Assembly: GCF_006838285.1 (NCBI RefSeq)
Contig: NZ_CP038228.1
Coordinates: 1,550,001-1,614,000 of the forward strand
DNA: 64,000 nucleotides
Reading direction: 5' to 3'
Source: Xanthomonas translucens pv. cerealis
GTDB lineage: Bacteria > Pseudomonadota > Gammaproteobacteria > Xanthomonadales > Xanthomonadaceae
How positions within the stretch are numbered: position 1 is the stretch's first letter; every line of letters starts with the position of its first letter. Under the pieces are notes generated by a model. That model did not search any database and was not told where the DNA came from. It saw only the letters and a program-made list of their open reading frames with translations. Below are positions 54,856-64,000 of this stretch, piece after piece. The position numbers and the translations under genes were made by a program.

Positions 54856-55977
54856 ATGAGCAGCGTGCGCTGGCTGCACCGGCTCGACGAGGTCGCCGCG
54901 GCCGACTGGGACGCGCTGCACGACGGCGGCAACCCGTTCGTCGCCCACGCGTTCCTGGCCGGCCTGGAACGGCACGGTTGCCTGCGCCCGGACTGGGGCT
55001 GGACGCCGCTGCACCTGACCCTGTGGGACGGCGATGCGCTGGTCGGCGCCGCGCCTGGCTACCTGAAGACCAACTCGCACGGCGAGTTCGTGTTCGATCA
55101 TGCCTGGGCGCATGCCTACGCGCGCTACGGCAAGGACTACTTCCCGAAGTGGCTGTGCGCGGTGCCGTATTCGCCGGTGACCGGGCCGCGGCTGCTGGCG
55201 CGCGACACCGCCCGGCGCCAGGCGCTGCTCGCGGCGATGCAGGCGCTGACCGCGGCCAGCGGGCTGTCCTCGGCGCACGTGAACTTCCACAGCGCCGCGG
55301 ACGACGCCGCGTTCGGCGAGGACTGGCTGGCGCGCAGCGACGTGCAGTACCAGTGGCACAACGAGGCCGGCTGGAGCGATTTCGACGCCTATCTGGCGGC
55401 GATGGACCACAAGCGGCGCAAGAACATCCGCCAGGAGCGGGCCAAGGTGCAGCGCGCCGGCATCGGTTTCCGCGTCGTGCACGGCGACGAGGCCAGCGCC
55501 GCCGACCTGCAGGCGATGTACGCGTTCTATCTGCGCACCTTCGACGACTACGGCAACTCGCCCGCGCTGACCCTGGAGCTCTTCTCGCATATCGCACGAG
55601 AAATGCCGCGTAACGTCCTGATATTCCTGGCCATGCAGGAAGAAAAGCCGATCGCCGGAGCGCTCTGCCTGCGCGGCGGCGACACCTTGTACGGCCGCTA
55701 CTGGGGTGGCGACACCCTGCCCGGCCTGCATTTCGAAACCTGCTATTACCAGGGCATCGACTACTGCCTGCGCGAAGGCCTGACCCGTTTCGAGCCTGGC
55801 GCGCAGGGCGAGCACAAGATCGCCCGCGGCTTCCTGCCGCGGCTGGTGCGCAGCCGCCACTGGATCGCCGACCCCGGCTTCCGCGCGCCGCTGGCCGACT
55901 GGTGCGCCGAGGAAACCGCCGCGGTGCGCCAGCACGCGGCGACCCTGCTGCGGCACTCGCCGTTCCGCCCGGACTGA
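54856..55977 (+). CDS. GNAT-superfamily protein, FemAB_like (PF04339, DUF482)
   Basis: A 373-residue soluble protein. YKWR-type and FemAB_like landmarks are HAWAHAYARYGKDYFPKW, SAHVNFHSAADDAAFGEDW, QYQWHNEAGWSDFDAYLAAM and HKRRKNIRQERAKVQRAG. The family is widespread in proteobacteria, often in the trxB-aat-clpA region, and its acyl substrate is not known. The start at 54856 is 54 bp after trxB. Confidence 0.85.
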   Translation: MSSVRWLHRLDEVAAADWDALHDGGNPFVAHAFLAGLERHGCLRPDWGWTPLHLTLWDGDALVGAAPGYLKTNSHGEFVFDHAWAHAYARYGKDYFPKWLCAVPYSPVTGPRLLARDTARRQALLAAMQALTAASGLSSAHVNFHSAADDAAFGEDWLARSDVQYQWHNEAGWSDFDAYLAAMDHKRRKNIRQERAKVQRAGIGFRVVHGDEASAADLQAMYAFYLRTFDDYGNSPALTLELFSHIAREMPRNVLIFLAMQEEKPIAGALCLRGGDTLYGRYWGGDTLPGLHFETCYYQGIDYCLREGLTRFEPGAQGEHKIARGFLPRLVRSRHWIADPGFRAPLADWCAEETAAVRQHAATLLRHSPFRPD

Positions 55978-56006
55978 GCGCCCGCCCGATCGGCTACGCT
56001 GCGCCG

Positions 56007-56744
56007 ATGCGCCGTCTCCCCGCCCTGCTTGCCGCCGATCCGGCCGCCCCATTCCCGCCCGCGGCCAGCGCGCTGCGCGAACCGGACGGCCTGCTCGCGA
56101 TCGGCGGCGACCTGACCCCGACGCGCCTGCTCAATGCCTACGCGCACGGCATCTTCCCGTGGTACTCGGACGGCGATCCGATCCTGTGGTGGAGCCCGGA
56201 CCCGCGCACCGTGTTCCGCAGCGACGCAGTGCGGCTGTCCTCGCGCTTCCGCCGCGCGCTGCGCCACTCGCCGTGGCGGGTGCGCGCCGACACCGCGTTC
56301 GCGCAGGTGATCGGCGCCTGCGCGCAGGCGCCGCGGCGCGGCCAGGACGGCACCTGGATCACCGCCGAGATGACGGCCGCCTACGTCGCCCTGCACCGTG
56401 CCGGACACGCTCACTCGGTGGAGGTGTTCGATGGCGAGGAGCTGGTCGGCGGCATCTACGGGGTGGCGCGTGGACGCATGTTCTTCGGCGAGAGCATGTT
56501 CAGCGCGCGCAGCGGCGGCTCCAAGGTGGCGCTGGCGGCGCTGGCCTGGCGCCTGCACGGCTGGGGCTGGCCGCTGATCGATGCCCAGGTCGAGAACGCG
56601 CACCTGCTCAGCCTCGGCGCGCAGCGCTGGCCGCGCGCCGTGTTCCTCGAGGCGATCGCCGCGCTGGCGGCCGATGCCACGCCTGCCGGCCCGTGGACGC
56701 CGCGTTTCGGCGAACTGGCGGCCGCAGAACTGGCCTACTGCTGA
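56007..56744 (+). CDS. aat: leucyl/phenylalanyl-tRNA-protein transferase
   Basis: A 245-residue enzyme with the Aat motifs GLLAIGGDLTPTRLLNAY, GIFPWYSDGDPILWWSPDPR, FGESMFSARSGGSKVAL and LIDAQVENAHLLSLGA. It adds Leu or Phe to N-terminal Arg/Lys of proteins, making them N-end-rule substrates that ClpS delivers to ClpAP; clpS and clpA lie just downstream. The start at 56007 agrees with family length. Confidence 0.95.
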   Translation: MRRLPALLAADPAAPFPPAASALREPDGLLAIGGDLTPTRLLNAYAHGIFPWYSDGDPILWWSPDPRTVFRSDAVRLSSRFRRALRHSPWRVRADTAFAQVIGACAQAPRRGQDGTWITAEMTAAYVALHRAGHAHSVEVFDGEELVGGIYGVARGRMFFGESMFSARSGGSKVALAALAWRLHGWGWPLIDAQVENAHLLSLGAQRWPRAVFLEAIAALAADATPAGPWTPRFGELAAAELAYC

Positions 56745-56762
56745 GCGGCGTTAACGCAAACT

Positions 56763-56791
56763 TTGCATGCTGCGGCCGAGGCGGGTAAAAT
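56763..56791 (+). promoter_or_regulatory. sigma-70 type promoter of infA
   Basis: TTGCAT (56763-56768), 17 nt, then TAAAAT (56786-56791), four and five matches to consensus. It starts after the aat stop and leaves a leader of about 45 nt to infA. Confidence 0.55.
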
Positions 56792-56840
56792 CCCCGCTCT
56801 TCAGGCCTTTGTGGCCGCTCGCGAAATCGCACAGGATTAC

Positions 56841-57059
56841 ATGTCGAAAGACGACTCCATCGAATTCGAAGGCACCGTCAGCGAGACGTTGCCCAATACC
56901 ACCTTCCGGGTCAAGCTGGAAAACGGGCACGAGATCATCGCCCACATCTCCGGACGCATGCGCAAGAACTACATCCGCATCCTGACCGGCGACCGGGTGA
57001 AGGTTGAAATGACCCCGTACGACCTGACCAAGGGTCGCATCACCTACCGCATGAAGTGA
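56841..57059 (+). CDS. infA: translation initiation factor IF-1
   Basis: A 72-residue S1/OB-fold protein: [38 protein letters not shown] core and [18 protein letters not shown]. Size and sequence are standard for IF-1, which blocks the A site during initiation. AGGA lies 6 nt before the ATG. It is placed beside aat and clpA as in many gamma-proteobacteria. Confidence 0.97.
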   Translation: MSKDDSIEFEGTVSETLPNTTFRVKLENGHEIIAHISGRMRKNYIRILTGDRVKVEMTPYDLTKGRITYRMK

Positions 57060-57081
57060 CCGCCTCGCAGCGGTTGTGAAA

Positions 57082-57102
57082 AAGGCGGCCCTCGGCCGCC
57101 TT
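57082..57102 (+). terminator. rho-independent terminator of infA
   Basis: AAGGCGGCC (57082-57090), loop CTC, GGCCGCCTT (57094-57102), followed by a pyrimidine-rich stretch and preceded by an A run. Confidence 0.75.
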
Positions 57103-57124
57103 CTCGTCTCATCGGTGACATCGC

Positions 57125-57156
57125 AAGGCGACTGCAGGTTCTGCAGCCGCCTTTTG
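57125..57156 (+). terminator. second terminator between infA and clpA
   Basis: AAGGCG-A-CTGCAG, loop GTT, CTGCAG-C-CGCCTT followed by TTG: a 12-bp stem with one mismatch and a short T run. It lies 26 bp from the clpA stop and may serve as a backup for infA or act in both directions. Confidence 0.65.
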
Positions 57157-57181
57157 TCGTGGTTGGCGTTCTAGGACGCCA

Positions 57182-59464
57182 TCACTCGACGGTCGCCGGC
57201 AGCAGGCGCTCCGGCTCGGCCTGGGTCTCAACCACCAGCTCGCCGTCGCGCACGTCGATGGTGACGCGGCCACCGCCGACCAGCTTGCCGAACAGCAGTT
57301 CGTCCGCCAGCGGGCGCTTGACCTTGTCCTGGATCACCCGCGCCATCGGCCGCGCGCCCATCAGCGGGTCGAAGCCGTGCTGGGCCAGCCAGTCGCGCGC
57401 GGTCGGCGTGGCCGACAGCGACACGTGCTTCTCCTGCAGCAGCATCTCCAGTTCGATGATGAACTTGTCGACCACGCGCAGGATGTGGCTGAACGCCAGC
57501 GGCTGGAACTGCACCACCGCGTCCAGGCGGTTGCGGAATTCCGGGGTGAAGCTGCGGCGGATGGTCTCCATCGCGTCGGTGGAATGGTCCTGCTTGGTGA
57601 AACCGATCGAGCGCCGCGAAGCCTGGGTGGCGCCGGCATTGGTGGTCATCACCAGGATCACGTTCTTGAAGTTGGCCTCGCGTCCGTTGGTATCGGTCAG
57701 CACGCCGCGGTCCATGACCTGCAGCAGGATGTTGAAGATGTCCGGATGCGCCTTCTCGACCTCGTCCAGCAGCAGCACGCAGTGCGGGGTCTTGACGATC
57801 TTCTCGGTCAGCAGGCCGCCCTGGTCGAAACCGACGTAGCCCGGAGGCGCACCGATCAGACGGCTGATCGAATGCGGCTCCATGTATTCGGACATATCGA
57901 AGCGTACCAGCTCGATGCCCAGCTGCAACGCCAGCTGCTTGGTCACCTCGGTCTTGCCGACGCCAGTGGGACCGGCGAACAGGAAGTTGCCGATCGGCTT
58001 CTCCGGATTGGCCAGGCCCGAGCGCGCCAGCTTGATCGACGAGGCCAGCGTCTCGATCGCCGGGTCCTGACCGAAGATCACCATCTTCAGGTTGCGCTCC
58101 AGATGCTGCAGCACGTCCTTGTCGGTGGCACTGACCTGCTTGGCCGGGATCCGCGCCATCTTGGCGACGATGGTCTCGATCTCCTCGATGTCGATCAACT
58201 CCTTGCGTACGCCCTGCGGCAGTAGCCGCTGGCGTGCGCCGGCCTCGTCCATGACGTCGATCGCCTTGTCAGGCAGCAGGCGGTCGCCGATATGCTTCAC
58301 CGACAGGTCCACCGCCGCCTGCAGCGCGTCGTCGGCATAGGTCACCCCGTGGTGCGCCTCGTACTTGGGCTTCAGGCCCTGCAGAATCTCGAAGGTTTCG
58401 CCCACGGTCGGCTCGACGATGTCGATCTTCTGGAAGCGCCGCGCCAGCGCACGGTCCTTCTCGAAGATGCCGCGGTATTCCTGGAACGTGGTCGAGCCGA
58501 TGCAGCGTAGATCGCCAGAGGCCAGTGCCGGCTTGATCAGATTGGAGGCGTCCATGGTACCGCCCGAGGCCGAGCCGGCACCGATGATGGTGTGGATCTC
58601 GTCAATGAACAGCACCGCGTTGGGCACCTTCTTCAGCGCGGTCAACACGCCTTTGAGGCGCTTCTCGAAGTCGCCGCGGTACTTGGTGCCGGCGACCAGC
58701 GCACCTAGATCCAGCGAATAGATGACCGCGTCGGCCAGCACCTCGGGCACGCTGCCCTCGACGATACGCTTGGCCAGGCCCTCGGCGATCGCGGTCTTGC
58801 CGACACCGGCCTCGCCCACGTACAGCGGGTTGTTCTTGCGCCGGCGGCACAACACCTGGATGGTGCGCTCGATTTCGTCGGCGCGGCCGACCAGCGGGTC
58901 GATGCGGCCGTTGCGCGCCTGCTCGTTCAGATTGCTGGCGTATTCGGCCAGGGCGTCGCCCTTGGCTTCGCCCTCACCTGCCTCGCCCTTGGCTTCGCCG
59001 TCGGACGGCGCCGGACTCTCGCCCTCCTCGCCCAGCTTGGCGATGCCGTGCGACAGGTAATTGACGATATCGAGCCGGGTGACGTCCTGCTGAGTCAGGA
59101 AATACACCGCATGCGAGTCCTTTTCACCGAAGATCGCGACCAGCACGTTGGCACCGGTGACCTCCTTTTTGCCCGAGGACTGCACGTGGTAGACCGCGCG
59201 CTGCAGCACCCGTTGGAAGCCCAGGGTGGGTTGCGTGTCGCGGCCGTCATCTTCGGCCAGACGCGACACCGAAGCTTCGATGGCCTGTTCCAGTTCGCTG
59301 CGCAAGCGTTCGGTATCGGCGCCGCAGGCCTTGAGCACCGCCTGTGCCGAAGGGTTGTCGAGCAAGGCCAACAAAAGGTGTTCGACCGTCATGAACTCAT
59401 GGCGGGCTTCCCGGGCGCGCTTGTAGCACTGGCCGATGGTTTGCTCGAGATCTTTGCTGAACAT
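57182..59464 (-). CDS. clpA: ATP-dependent Clp protease ATP-binding subunit ClpA
   Basis: A 760-residue AAA+ unfoldase with an N-terminal double Clp_N domain (1-140), D1 Walker A GEAGVGKTA near 217-225, D2 Walker A GPTGVGKTE near 497-505, and the ClpP-binding loop RRSIGFTKQD near 615. It has an acidic Glu/Gly/Lys linker at about 145-170. It unfolds N-end-rule substrates from ClpS for ClpP. GGAG lies 9 nt before the ATG. Confidence 0.96.
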   Translation of the reverse strand: MFSKDLEQTIGQCYKRAREARHEFMTVEHLLLALLDNPSAQAVLKACGADTERLRSELEQAIEASVSRLAEDDGRDTQPTLGFQRVLQRAVYHVQSSGKKEVTGANVLVAIFGEKDSHAVYFLTQQDVTRLDIVNYLSHGIAKLGEEGESPAPSDGEAKGEAGEGEAKGDALAEYASNLNEQARNGRIDPLVGRADEIERTIQVLCRRRKNNPLYVGEAGVGKTAIAEGLAKRIVEGSVPEVLADAVIYSLDLGALVAGTKYRGDFEKRLKGVLTALKKVPNAVLFIDEIHTIIGAGSASGGTMDASNLIKPALASGDLRCIGSTTFQEYRGIFEKDRALARRFQKIDIVEPTVGETFEILQGLKPKYEAHHGVTYADDALQAAVDLSVKHIGDRLLPDKAIDVMDEAGARQRLLPQGVRKELIDIEEIETIVAKMARIPAKQVSATDKDVLQHLERNLKMVIFGQDPAIETLASSIKLARSGLANPEKPIGNFLFAGPTGVGKTEVTKQLALQLGIELVRFDMSEYMEPHSISRLIGAPPGYVGFDQGGLLTEKIVKTPHCVLLLDEVEKAHPDIFNILLQVMDRGVLTDTNGREANFKNVILVMTTNAGATQASRRSIGFTKQDHSTDAMETIRRSFTPEFRNRLDAVVQFQPLAFSHILRVVDKFIIELEMLLQEKHVSLSATPTARDWLAQHGFDPLMGARPMARVIQDKVKRPLADELLFGKLVGGGRVTIDVRDGELVVETQAEPERLLPATVE

Positions 59465-59514
59465 GGTTCACTCCGACGTCTGTTGCCAACAATATGCGGC
59501 TGGAGTTGTGAATT

Positions 59515-59532
59515 TCCACAACCCTATCGGAT
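59515..59532. other. small inverted repeat in the clpS-clpA gap
   Basis: GTTGTG (59515-59520) and CACAAC (59527-59532) flank an AATTTC core, about 50 bp upstream of the clpA ATG. It could be an operator or a leader hairpin. I have no regulator to assign. Confidence 0.25.
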
Positions 59533-59588
59533 CAGTGTGTTCAGACCGCGTTAGTCCGGGGCAAACCGGTGACCGACGCTTACCACTA

Positions 59589-59909
59589 TCAGGCTTTTTC
59601 CATCGTGCACAACAGGGGATGCTGGTTCATCCGCGAAAACTCGTTCACCTGAGCTACCTTGGATTCAGCCACCTCGCGGGTGTACACCCCGCAGACGCCG
59701 CGGCCGCGGGTATGCACGTGCAGCATCACCTGCGTGGCCCTCTCCAGGTCCAGCGAGAAAAACCGCTGCAACACGGTCACCACGAACTCCATCGGGGTGT
59801 AGTCGTCGTTCAGCAACAGCACTTGGTACATCGGCGGGCGGGCGATCTCCGGCTTGCCGGTTTCCACCATTACGCCGTGGTCGAGGTCTGAAGAATTCTT
59901 GCGAGGCAT
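59589..59909 (-). CDS. clpS: ClpS adaptor protein
   Basis: A 106-residue adaptor with the substrate-pocket motif [17 protein letters not shown] and the ClpA-binding face [22 protein letters not shown]. It delivers proteins with Leu, Phe, Tyr or Trp at the N-terminus to ClpA, complementing Aat in this window. The start at 59909 ([12 protein letters not shown]) gives the usual length. Confidence 0.95.
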   Translation of the reverse strand: MPRKNSSDLDHGVMVETGKPEIARPPMYQVLLLNDDYTPMEFVVTVLQRFFSLDLERATQVMLHVHTRGRGVCGVYTREVAESKVAQVNEFSRMNQHPLLCTMEKA

Positions 59910-59996
59910 GCGCCGATTATATACGGCGGCTGTCGGCCCGGATTGGACGATCGCCGCTCCTGCCCGCACAATTCCCCCTCTTTGATGGCGCAACGC

Positions 59997-60485
59997 ATGC
60001 ATTCGACGAATTTCCGCACGGCCGCCGTGCTCGCCGCGCTCCTGGCGGCCTCGCTGCCAGCCGCCGCCGCGCCGGACCAGGCGCTGGGCAAGCGCCTGAA
60101 GGCGATGGGCTACGACGTCCAGGCCGATGCCGACGGCGACTACCAGTTGCTGTTCGGGCTGCGCGAACAGGGCCGCGAGCGCCAGCAGCTGATCTACGTG
60201 CGCTCACCGGTGGAGACCTTCGGCAGCTACCGGATCCGCGAGATCTGGTCGCCGGCCTACCAGGCCAAGGGCGGCACCCTGCCCGCCGCGATCGCCAACC
60301 GCCTGCTGGAAGACGCGCAGGCCGACATCCTCGGCGGCTGGGTGCGCCAGGGCGGCACCGCGGTATTCGTGGTCAAGGTCGCCGCCGATGCCGACGACAG
60401 CGCCTTGCGTGAGGCGCTGGAAGCGGCCGCGCGCGGCGCCGACGCGATGGATGCCGAACTCAACGCCGGCAAGGACGCGTTCTGA
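59997..60485 (+). CDS. exported hypothetical protein
   Basis: A 162-residue protein with a clear signal peptide ([19 protein letters not shown]). The mature part is a small alpha/beta domain with [32 protein letters not shown] and [18 protein letters not shown]. The duplicated acidic stretches suggest a compact periplasmic domain, but I do not recognise the family. The ATG at 59985 is an alternative. It is divergent from clpS and its stop overlaps the NUDIX gene start. Confidence 0.7.
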   Translation: MHSTNFRTAAVLAALLAASLPAAAAPDQALGKRLKAMGYDVQADADGDYQLLFGLREQGRERQQLIYVRSPVETFGSYRIREIWSPAYQAKGGTLPAAIANRLLEDAQADILGGWVRQGGTAVFVVKVAADADDSALREALEAAARGADAMDAELNAGKDAF

Positions 60486-60943
60486 TGGCGCTGACCCCCG
60501 GCCCCTGGCAGCCCGATGTGACCGTGGCCACGGTGGTGGTGCGCGACGGACGCCTGCTGCAGGTGGAAGAATCCATCGCCGGCGCGCTGGTGCTGAACCA
60601 GCCGGCCGGGCACCTGGAGCCGGACGAGAGCCTGCTGCAGGCGGCGCTGCGCGAGACGCTGGAGGAAACCGGCTGGCAGGTGCGGCTGACCGCGTTCATC
60701 GGCGCCTACCAGTGGAAGGCCGACAACGGCCGCCACTACCTGCGCTTCGCCTTCGCCGCCGAGCCGGTCGCGCACGACCCGCAGCGGCCGTTGGACGAGG
60801 GCATCGTGCGCGCCCTGTGGATGACCCCGGCCGAGCTGCAGGCCGCCGCGCCGCGCTGGCGCAGCCCGCTGGTGTGGCAGGTGGCCGCCGATTTCCTCGC
60901 CGGCACGCGCTATCCCCTGGACCTGGTGCGGCAACTGGAATGA
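60485..60943 (+). CDS. nudJ: NUDIX hydrolase (NudJ-like phosphatase)
   Basis: A 152-residue NUDIX protein. The box is [20 protein letters not shown] followed by TGW, near 42-64, preceded by LVLNQPAG as in NudJ, which sits upstream of mnmA and hflD in E. coli too. It hydrolyses nucleoside di/triphosphates and HMP-PP. The order nudJ-mnmA-hflD is conserved with enterics, which supports the symbol. Confidence 0.85.
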   Translation: MALTPGPWQPDVTVATVVVRDGRLLQVEESIAGALVLNQPAGHLEPDESLLQAALRETLEETGWQVRLTAFIGAYQWKADNGRHYLRFAFAAEPVAHDPQRPLDEGIVRALWMTPAELQAAAPRWRSPLVWQVAADFLAGTRYPLDLVRQLE

Positions 60944-62130
60944 ACCGCTCGCGGATCATGGTCGGCGTCTCCGGCGGGGTCGATTCGTCGGTGGCGGCTT
61001 GGCAGCTGGTGCAGCAAGGCGCCGACGTGGCCGGCCTGTTCATGCAGAACTGGGCCGACGACGGCAGCGGGGATGCCCAGGACAGCGCGAGTGTCGCTGC
61101 AGGCAGGAAGCCGAAAGCGACCGGCTGCCGCGCCGAGGCCGACCGCCGCGACGCGGTGGCGGTGTGCGGCCTGCTCGGCATGCCGTTCCACTTCCGCGAT
61201 TTTTCGCAAGAATATTGGCAAGGCGTGTTCGCCCACTTCCTGGCCGAGTACGCCGCCGGGCGCACCCCGAACCCGGACGTGCTTTGCAACCGCGAGGTCA
61301 AGTTCAAGCATTTCCTGGACGCGGCGCGCGAACTCGGCGCCGAGCGTATCGCCACCGGCCACTACGCCCGGGTGGCCTTCGCCGACGGCCGCTGGCGGCT
61401 GCTGCGCGGGCTGGATCGCAACAAGGACCAAAGCTATTTCCTGCACCAGCTCGGCCAGGCGCAACTGGCCGCGACCCTGTTCCCGGTCGGCGAGCTGCCC
61501 AAGGAGCAGGTGCGGCGCATCGCCCGCGAGGCCGGCCTGCCGACCCACGCGAAGAAGGACTCGACCGGCATCTGCTTCATCGGCGAGCGCGACTTCCGCG
61601 ACTTTCTCGGCCGCTACCTGCCGGCGCGGCGCGGCGAAATCCGCGACCCGCAGGAACAGGTCGTGGCCGAGCACCCGGGCGTGTTCTACTTCACCCTGGG
61701 CCAGCGCGAGGGCCTGAACATCGGCGGCGTGCGCGGCCGCGCGGCGGCGCCGTGGTACGTGGTCGGCAAGGACGTAGCGCGCAACGTGCTGTACGTGGAC
61801 CAGGACCGCGACAGCCCGCATCTGATGTCCACGCATCTGCAGTCCGAAGCCGCCCACTGGATCGCCGGGTCGGCGCCGGCGCGGCGCTTCGACTGCACCG
61901 CGCAGACCCGGTACCGCCAGGCCGACGAGCCGTGCACGGTCGAAGTGGCCGATGACGGCACCCTGGCGGTGCGCTTCGTCCGCCCGCAGCGCGCCGTGAC
62001 CCCCGGCCAGTCGCTGGTGCTGTACCAGGGCGACGCGTGCCTGGGCGGCGCGGTGATCGCCAGCACCGATGCCCCGCTGCAACGCCGTCTGGCGCAGCGC
62101 CCCGCTTCACTAGAGGAAACCACCCGATGA
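60940..62130 (+). CDS. mnmA: tRNA-specific 2-thiouridylase MnmA
   Basis: A 396-residue PP-loop enzyme with [12 protein letters not shown] at 9-20, the catalytic cysteines C116 ([12 protein letters not shown]) and C212 (STGICFIGE), and [14 protein letters not shown]. It thiolates U34 of Lys, Glu and Gln tRNAs. Between [11 protein letters not shown] and [13 protein letters not shown] there is an extra segment of about 17 residues (nt 61075-61125) not expected in the family. It overlaps nudJ and hflD by ATGA. Confidence 0.95.
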   Translation: MNRSRIMVGVSGGVDSSVAAWQLVQQGADVAGLFMQNWADDGSGDAQDSASVAAGRKPKATGCRAEADRRDAVAVCGLLGMPFHFRDFSQEYWQGVFAHFLAEYAAGRTPNPDVLCNREVKFKHFLDAARELGAERIATGHYARVAFADGRWRLLRGLDRNKDQSYFLHQLGQAQLAATLFPVGELPKEQVRRIAREAGLPTHAKKDSTGICFIGERDFRDFLGRYLPARRGEIRDPQEQVVAEHPGVFYFTLGQREGLNIGGVRGRAAAPWYVVGKDVARNVLYVDQDRDSPHLMSTHLQSEAAHWIAGSAPARRFDCTAQTRYRQADEPCTVEVADDGTLAVRFVRPQRAVTPGQSLVLYQGDACLGGAVIASTDAPLQRRLAQRPASLEETTR

Positions 62131-62741
62131 CCGATTCCATGGACGCGCGCGTGCTGGCGCTGGCCGGCGTTGCCCAGGCCCTGCAGCAGGTGCGGCGCAT
62201 CGCCGAGACCGGGCAGTCCGAGGCGTCGCTGGTGCGGACACTGCTCGACAGCGTGTTCCGCACCGATGCCGACACGCCGCAGGCGGTCTACGGCCAGGTC
62301 GGCGACGTCGCGCCCGGGCTGCGCCTGCTGCACAACTATTTCCGCAACCAGGGCCAGGACGAGATGCTGCCGCGGCTGGCGCTGGCGGTACTGCAACTGG
62401 AGCGGCGCTTCGTGCGCGACACCGAGACCGCCGCCAAGGTCAGCGCCGGCATCGCCCGGATCGCGCCGCTGCTGGCCGAACATGCCGACAGCGCGCATCC
62501 GGAGGTGATCGGCGCGCTCGGTCAACTGTATGCCGATACCATCAGCCACCTGCGTCCGCGGGTGATGGTGCAGGGCAATCCGCATTACCTGGGCCAGGCC
62601 GGGGTGGTGGCGGAGATCCGCGCACTGTTGCTAGCCGCGGTGCGCTCGGCGGTGCTGTGGCGGCAGATGGGCGGCAGCCTGTGGGATTTCCTGCTGTCCA
62701 AGCGACGCATGATCGACGCGGTGGACCGCGCGCTGGGCTGA
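62127..62741 (+). CDS. hflD: high frequency lysogenization protein HflD homologue
   Basis: A 204-residue all-helical protein with the HflD markers [32 protein letters not shown] and [14 protein letters not shown]. Its location after mnmA is conserved. It associates with the inner membrane, and in E. coli it affects lambda CII; its own cellular role is unclear. GAGGAAA lies 8 nt before the ATG. Confidence 0.93.
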   Translation: MTDSMDARVLALAGVAQALQQVRRIAETGQSEASLVRTLLDSVFRTDADTPQAVYGQVGDVAPGLRLLHNYFRNQGQDEMLPRLALAVLQLERRFVRDTETAAKVSAGIARIAPLLAEHADSAHPEVIGALGQLYADTISHLRPRVMVQGNPHYLGQAGVVAEIRALLLAAVRSAVLWRQMGGSLWDFLLSKRRMIDAVDRALG

Positions 62742-62821
62742 GCGCGGCGCTGGCGCCGCCGGCACTGGCTCGATGCAGCGCACGTTTCGCCGCGCGGACG
62801 CGATCGGTACCACACCGCGGC

Positions 62822-62848
62822 TAAAGACCGAGGGGGTACGGCCGATAC
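62822..62848 (+). promoter_or_regulatory. FliA (sigma-28) type promoter
   Basis: TAAA (62822-62825), exactly 15 nt, then GCCGATAC (62841-62848), against the consensus TAAA-N15-GCCGATAA. Transcription would start near 62855, leaving about 22 nt to the transducer ATG. This ties the next gene to the flagellar/chemotaxis regulon. Confidence 0.85.
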
Positions 62849-62876
62849 AGCAATCGTGAATCTGCCGAGAACGTCC

Positions 62877-64000
62877 ATGTACTCACGCCTCTTGATCCGT
62901 CTGGCTGCTCCGCTTGCCCTGACGCTGTTGTTCCCCATCGCCGCCGGTTTCGATTGGCCGGCCCCGGTCCGTTGGGCCATCCTCACCACGATGACGCTGA
63001 GTTGGCTGGGCTTCGCTGCCTGGACAGCCTATAGCCAGAGCCGGCGTTCGCCGGAGCAGTCCAAGATCATGCGCGAGCAGGATCAGCTGCTGTCCGAGCT
63101 GCGCAACTTCGTCGGCAACGAGATCGAAGGCTCGCGCAGCGAGATCGAACGGGCCCGCGAACTGATCCGCCAGGCGGTCAGCGGCCTGGGCGGCAGCTTC
63201 GAGGCGATGAACCGCAAGTCGCGGCAGCAGAACGTGGCGCTGGCGAGGATCGTGGATCGCGCCGGCGACGACGGCGGTGCCGGGGTCGACGTGGCCCGCT
63301 TCGCCCAGCATGCCAGCCAGCGCATGGAGCAACTGGTCGAGGCGCTGGAGCAGGTCAGCGGCCAGAGCAGCGCCACGGTGCACTATATCGACGACATGTC
63401 GCAGCACCTGGACGGCATCTTCGCCCTGCTGGAGGACGTCAAGTCGATCGCCGACCAGACCAATCTGCTGGCGCTGAACGCGGCGATCGAAGCGGCGCGT
63501 GCCGGCGAGGCGGGCCGCGGCTTCGCGGTGGTCGCCGACGAGGTACGTAACCTGTCCGAGCGCTCGACCACCTTCAACGAGCAGATCCGCAAGCTGGCGC
63601 ACAGCTCGAAGGACGCCATCGCCAAGGTCCGCGAGACGGTGTCGCACATGGCCTCGCGCGACATGGACCGCTCCCGCGAGGCGCGCGCCGAGGCCGCGTC
63701 GATGCTGGACAACGTGGCGGCGATCAACAACTCGCTGGGCGAAGGCATGCGCGAGATCTCCGAGTGCGGCCGCGCCATCGACAGCAGCGTCGCCGAAGCG
63801 GTGCGTGCCCTGCAGTTCGAGGACATCGCCACCCAGGCCCTGGGCGGCGTGCACACCCACCTTGACCGCCTGACCGCGATCAATCGCGAGGCCGTGGGCC
63901 TGCAGGAACTGCTGCATCGCAATGGCGGCGTGTTCGACAACGAACTGGTCGAAGCCCTGCAGCGCGTCGGCACCCGCCTGCGCGAGATGCGCGTGGAGTG
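62877..64000 (+). CDS. methyl-accepting chemotaxis protein, cut by the window end
   Basis: 374 residues are visible. Two closely spaced membrane helices (about 5-24 and 30-48) are joined by a loop of only a few residues, so there is no periplasmic ligand domain. A coiled-coil follows, and then the signalling hairpin tip with [20 protein letters not shown], then [20 protein letters not shown]. The C-terminal helix [20 protein letters not shown] is typical of short transducers. It would signal to CheA through CheW from the membrane or cytoplasm. ATG 62877 has GAGA at a fair distance, and a GTG at 62856 is too close to the predicted transcription start. Confidence 0.9.
   Translation, partial: MYSRLLIRLAAPLALTLLFPIAAGFDWPAPVRWAILTTMTLSWLGFAAWTAYSQSRRSPEQSKIMREQDQLLSELRNFVGNEIEGSRSEIERARELIRQAVSGLGGSFEAMNRKSRQQNVALARIVDRAGDDGGAGVDVARFAQHASQRMEQLVEALEQVSGQSSATVHYIDDMSQHLDGIFALLEDVKSIADQTNLLALNAAIEAARAGEAGRGFAVVADEVRNLSERSTTFNEQIRKLAHSSKDAIAKVRETVSHMASRDMDRSREARAEAASMLDNVAAINNSLGEGMREISECGRAIDSSVAEAVRALQFEDIATQALGGVHTHLDRLTAINREAVGLQELLHRNGGVFDNELVEALQRVGTRLREMRVE

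Overview
The window is GC-rich chromosomal DNA that reads as a plant-associated Xanthomonas. It carries two type III effector genes of Xanthomonas families (a XopAD/skwp-type SKWP-repeat giant and a XopZ/AWR-type protein), the order lolA / DUF3857 transglutaminase / ftsK / trxB / aat / infA / clpA / clpS / mnmA / hflD expected of a xanthomonad backbone, and a REP-like palindrome of the kind common in this genus. The species cannot be fixed from the window.

Layout. (1) 1-8757: the XopAD-type effector, probably missing its 5' end at the window edge; its extreme C-terminus looks like a RelA/SpoT-type nucleotidyltransferase domain. (2) 9043-14987: ABC exporter and HPr-kinase-like gene on the minus strand, divergent from a B12-binding radical SAM gene and a PF14907-type nucleotidyltransferase gene; these resemble accessory genes of peptide (RiPP) or glycan loci, without a recognisable precursor. 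(3) 15066-28700: a minus-strand, mostly overlapping operon for a polysaccharide (O-antigen or EPS): FdtA/NeuD/DegT sugar-nucleotide genes, Wzx flippase, Wzy polymerase, Wzz, three glycosyltransferases, two methyltransferases, an amidohydrolase, a GH43-like propeller and a radical SAM stub. (4) 28954-31409: cytochrome b561, a CxxCH-bearing outer-membrane barrel and a class I cytochrome c. (5) 31785-35098: an outer-membrane barrel, an ECF sigma factor, its zinc-finger anti-sigma factor and a lipoprotein subtilase. (6) 35110-40303: ccmCDEFGHI for cytochrome c maturation, without ccmAB. (7) 40720-42460: a CLC-F type antiporter gene behind a clear fluoride riboswitch, with a truncated DUF190-like gene. 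(8) 42574-48377: rarA and the XopZ-type effector. (9) 48436-64000: housekeeping backbone, ending in a chemotaxis transducer gene with a FliA-type promoter.

How the parts connect. The same two-block promoter, CGCAACCTTT then an 11-nt gap then CGGCAC (GCGCAC in one copy), lies ahead of the polysaccharide operon, the b561/porin/cytochrome operon, the ECF sigma gene and the HprK/ABC operon. I infer that the ECF factor at 32545 controls all four, joining surface-polysaccharide synthesis, a possible peptide/kinase cassette and an envelope electron-transfer chain in one regulon. This inference and the RelA/SpoT-like tail of the effector are the two observations I rate highest.
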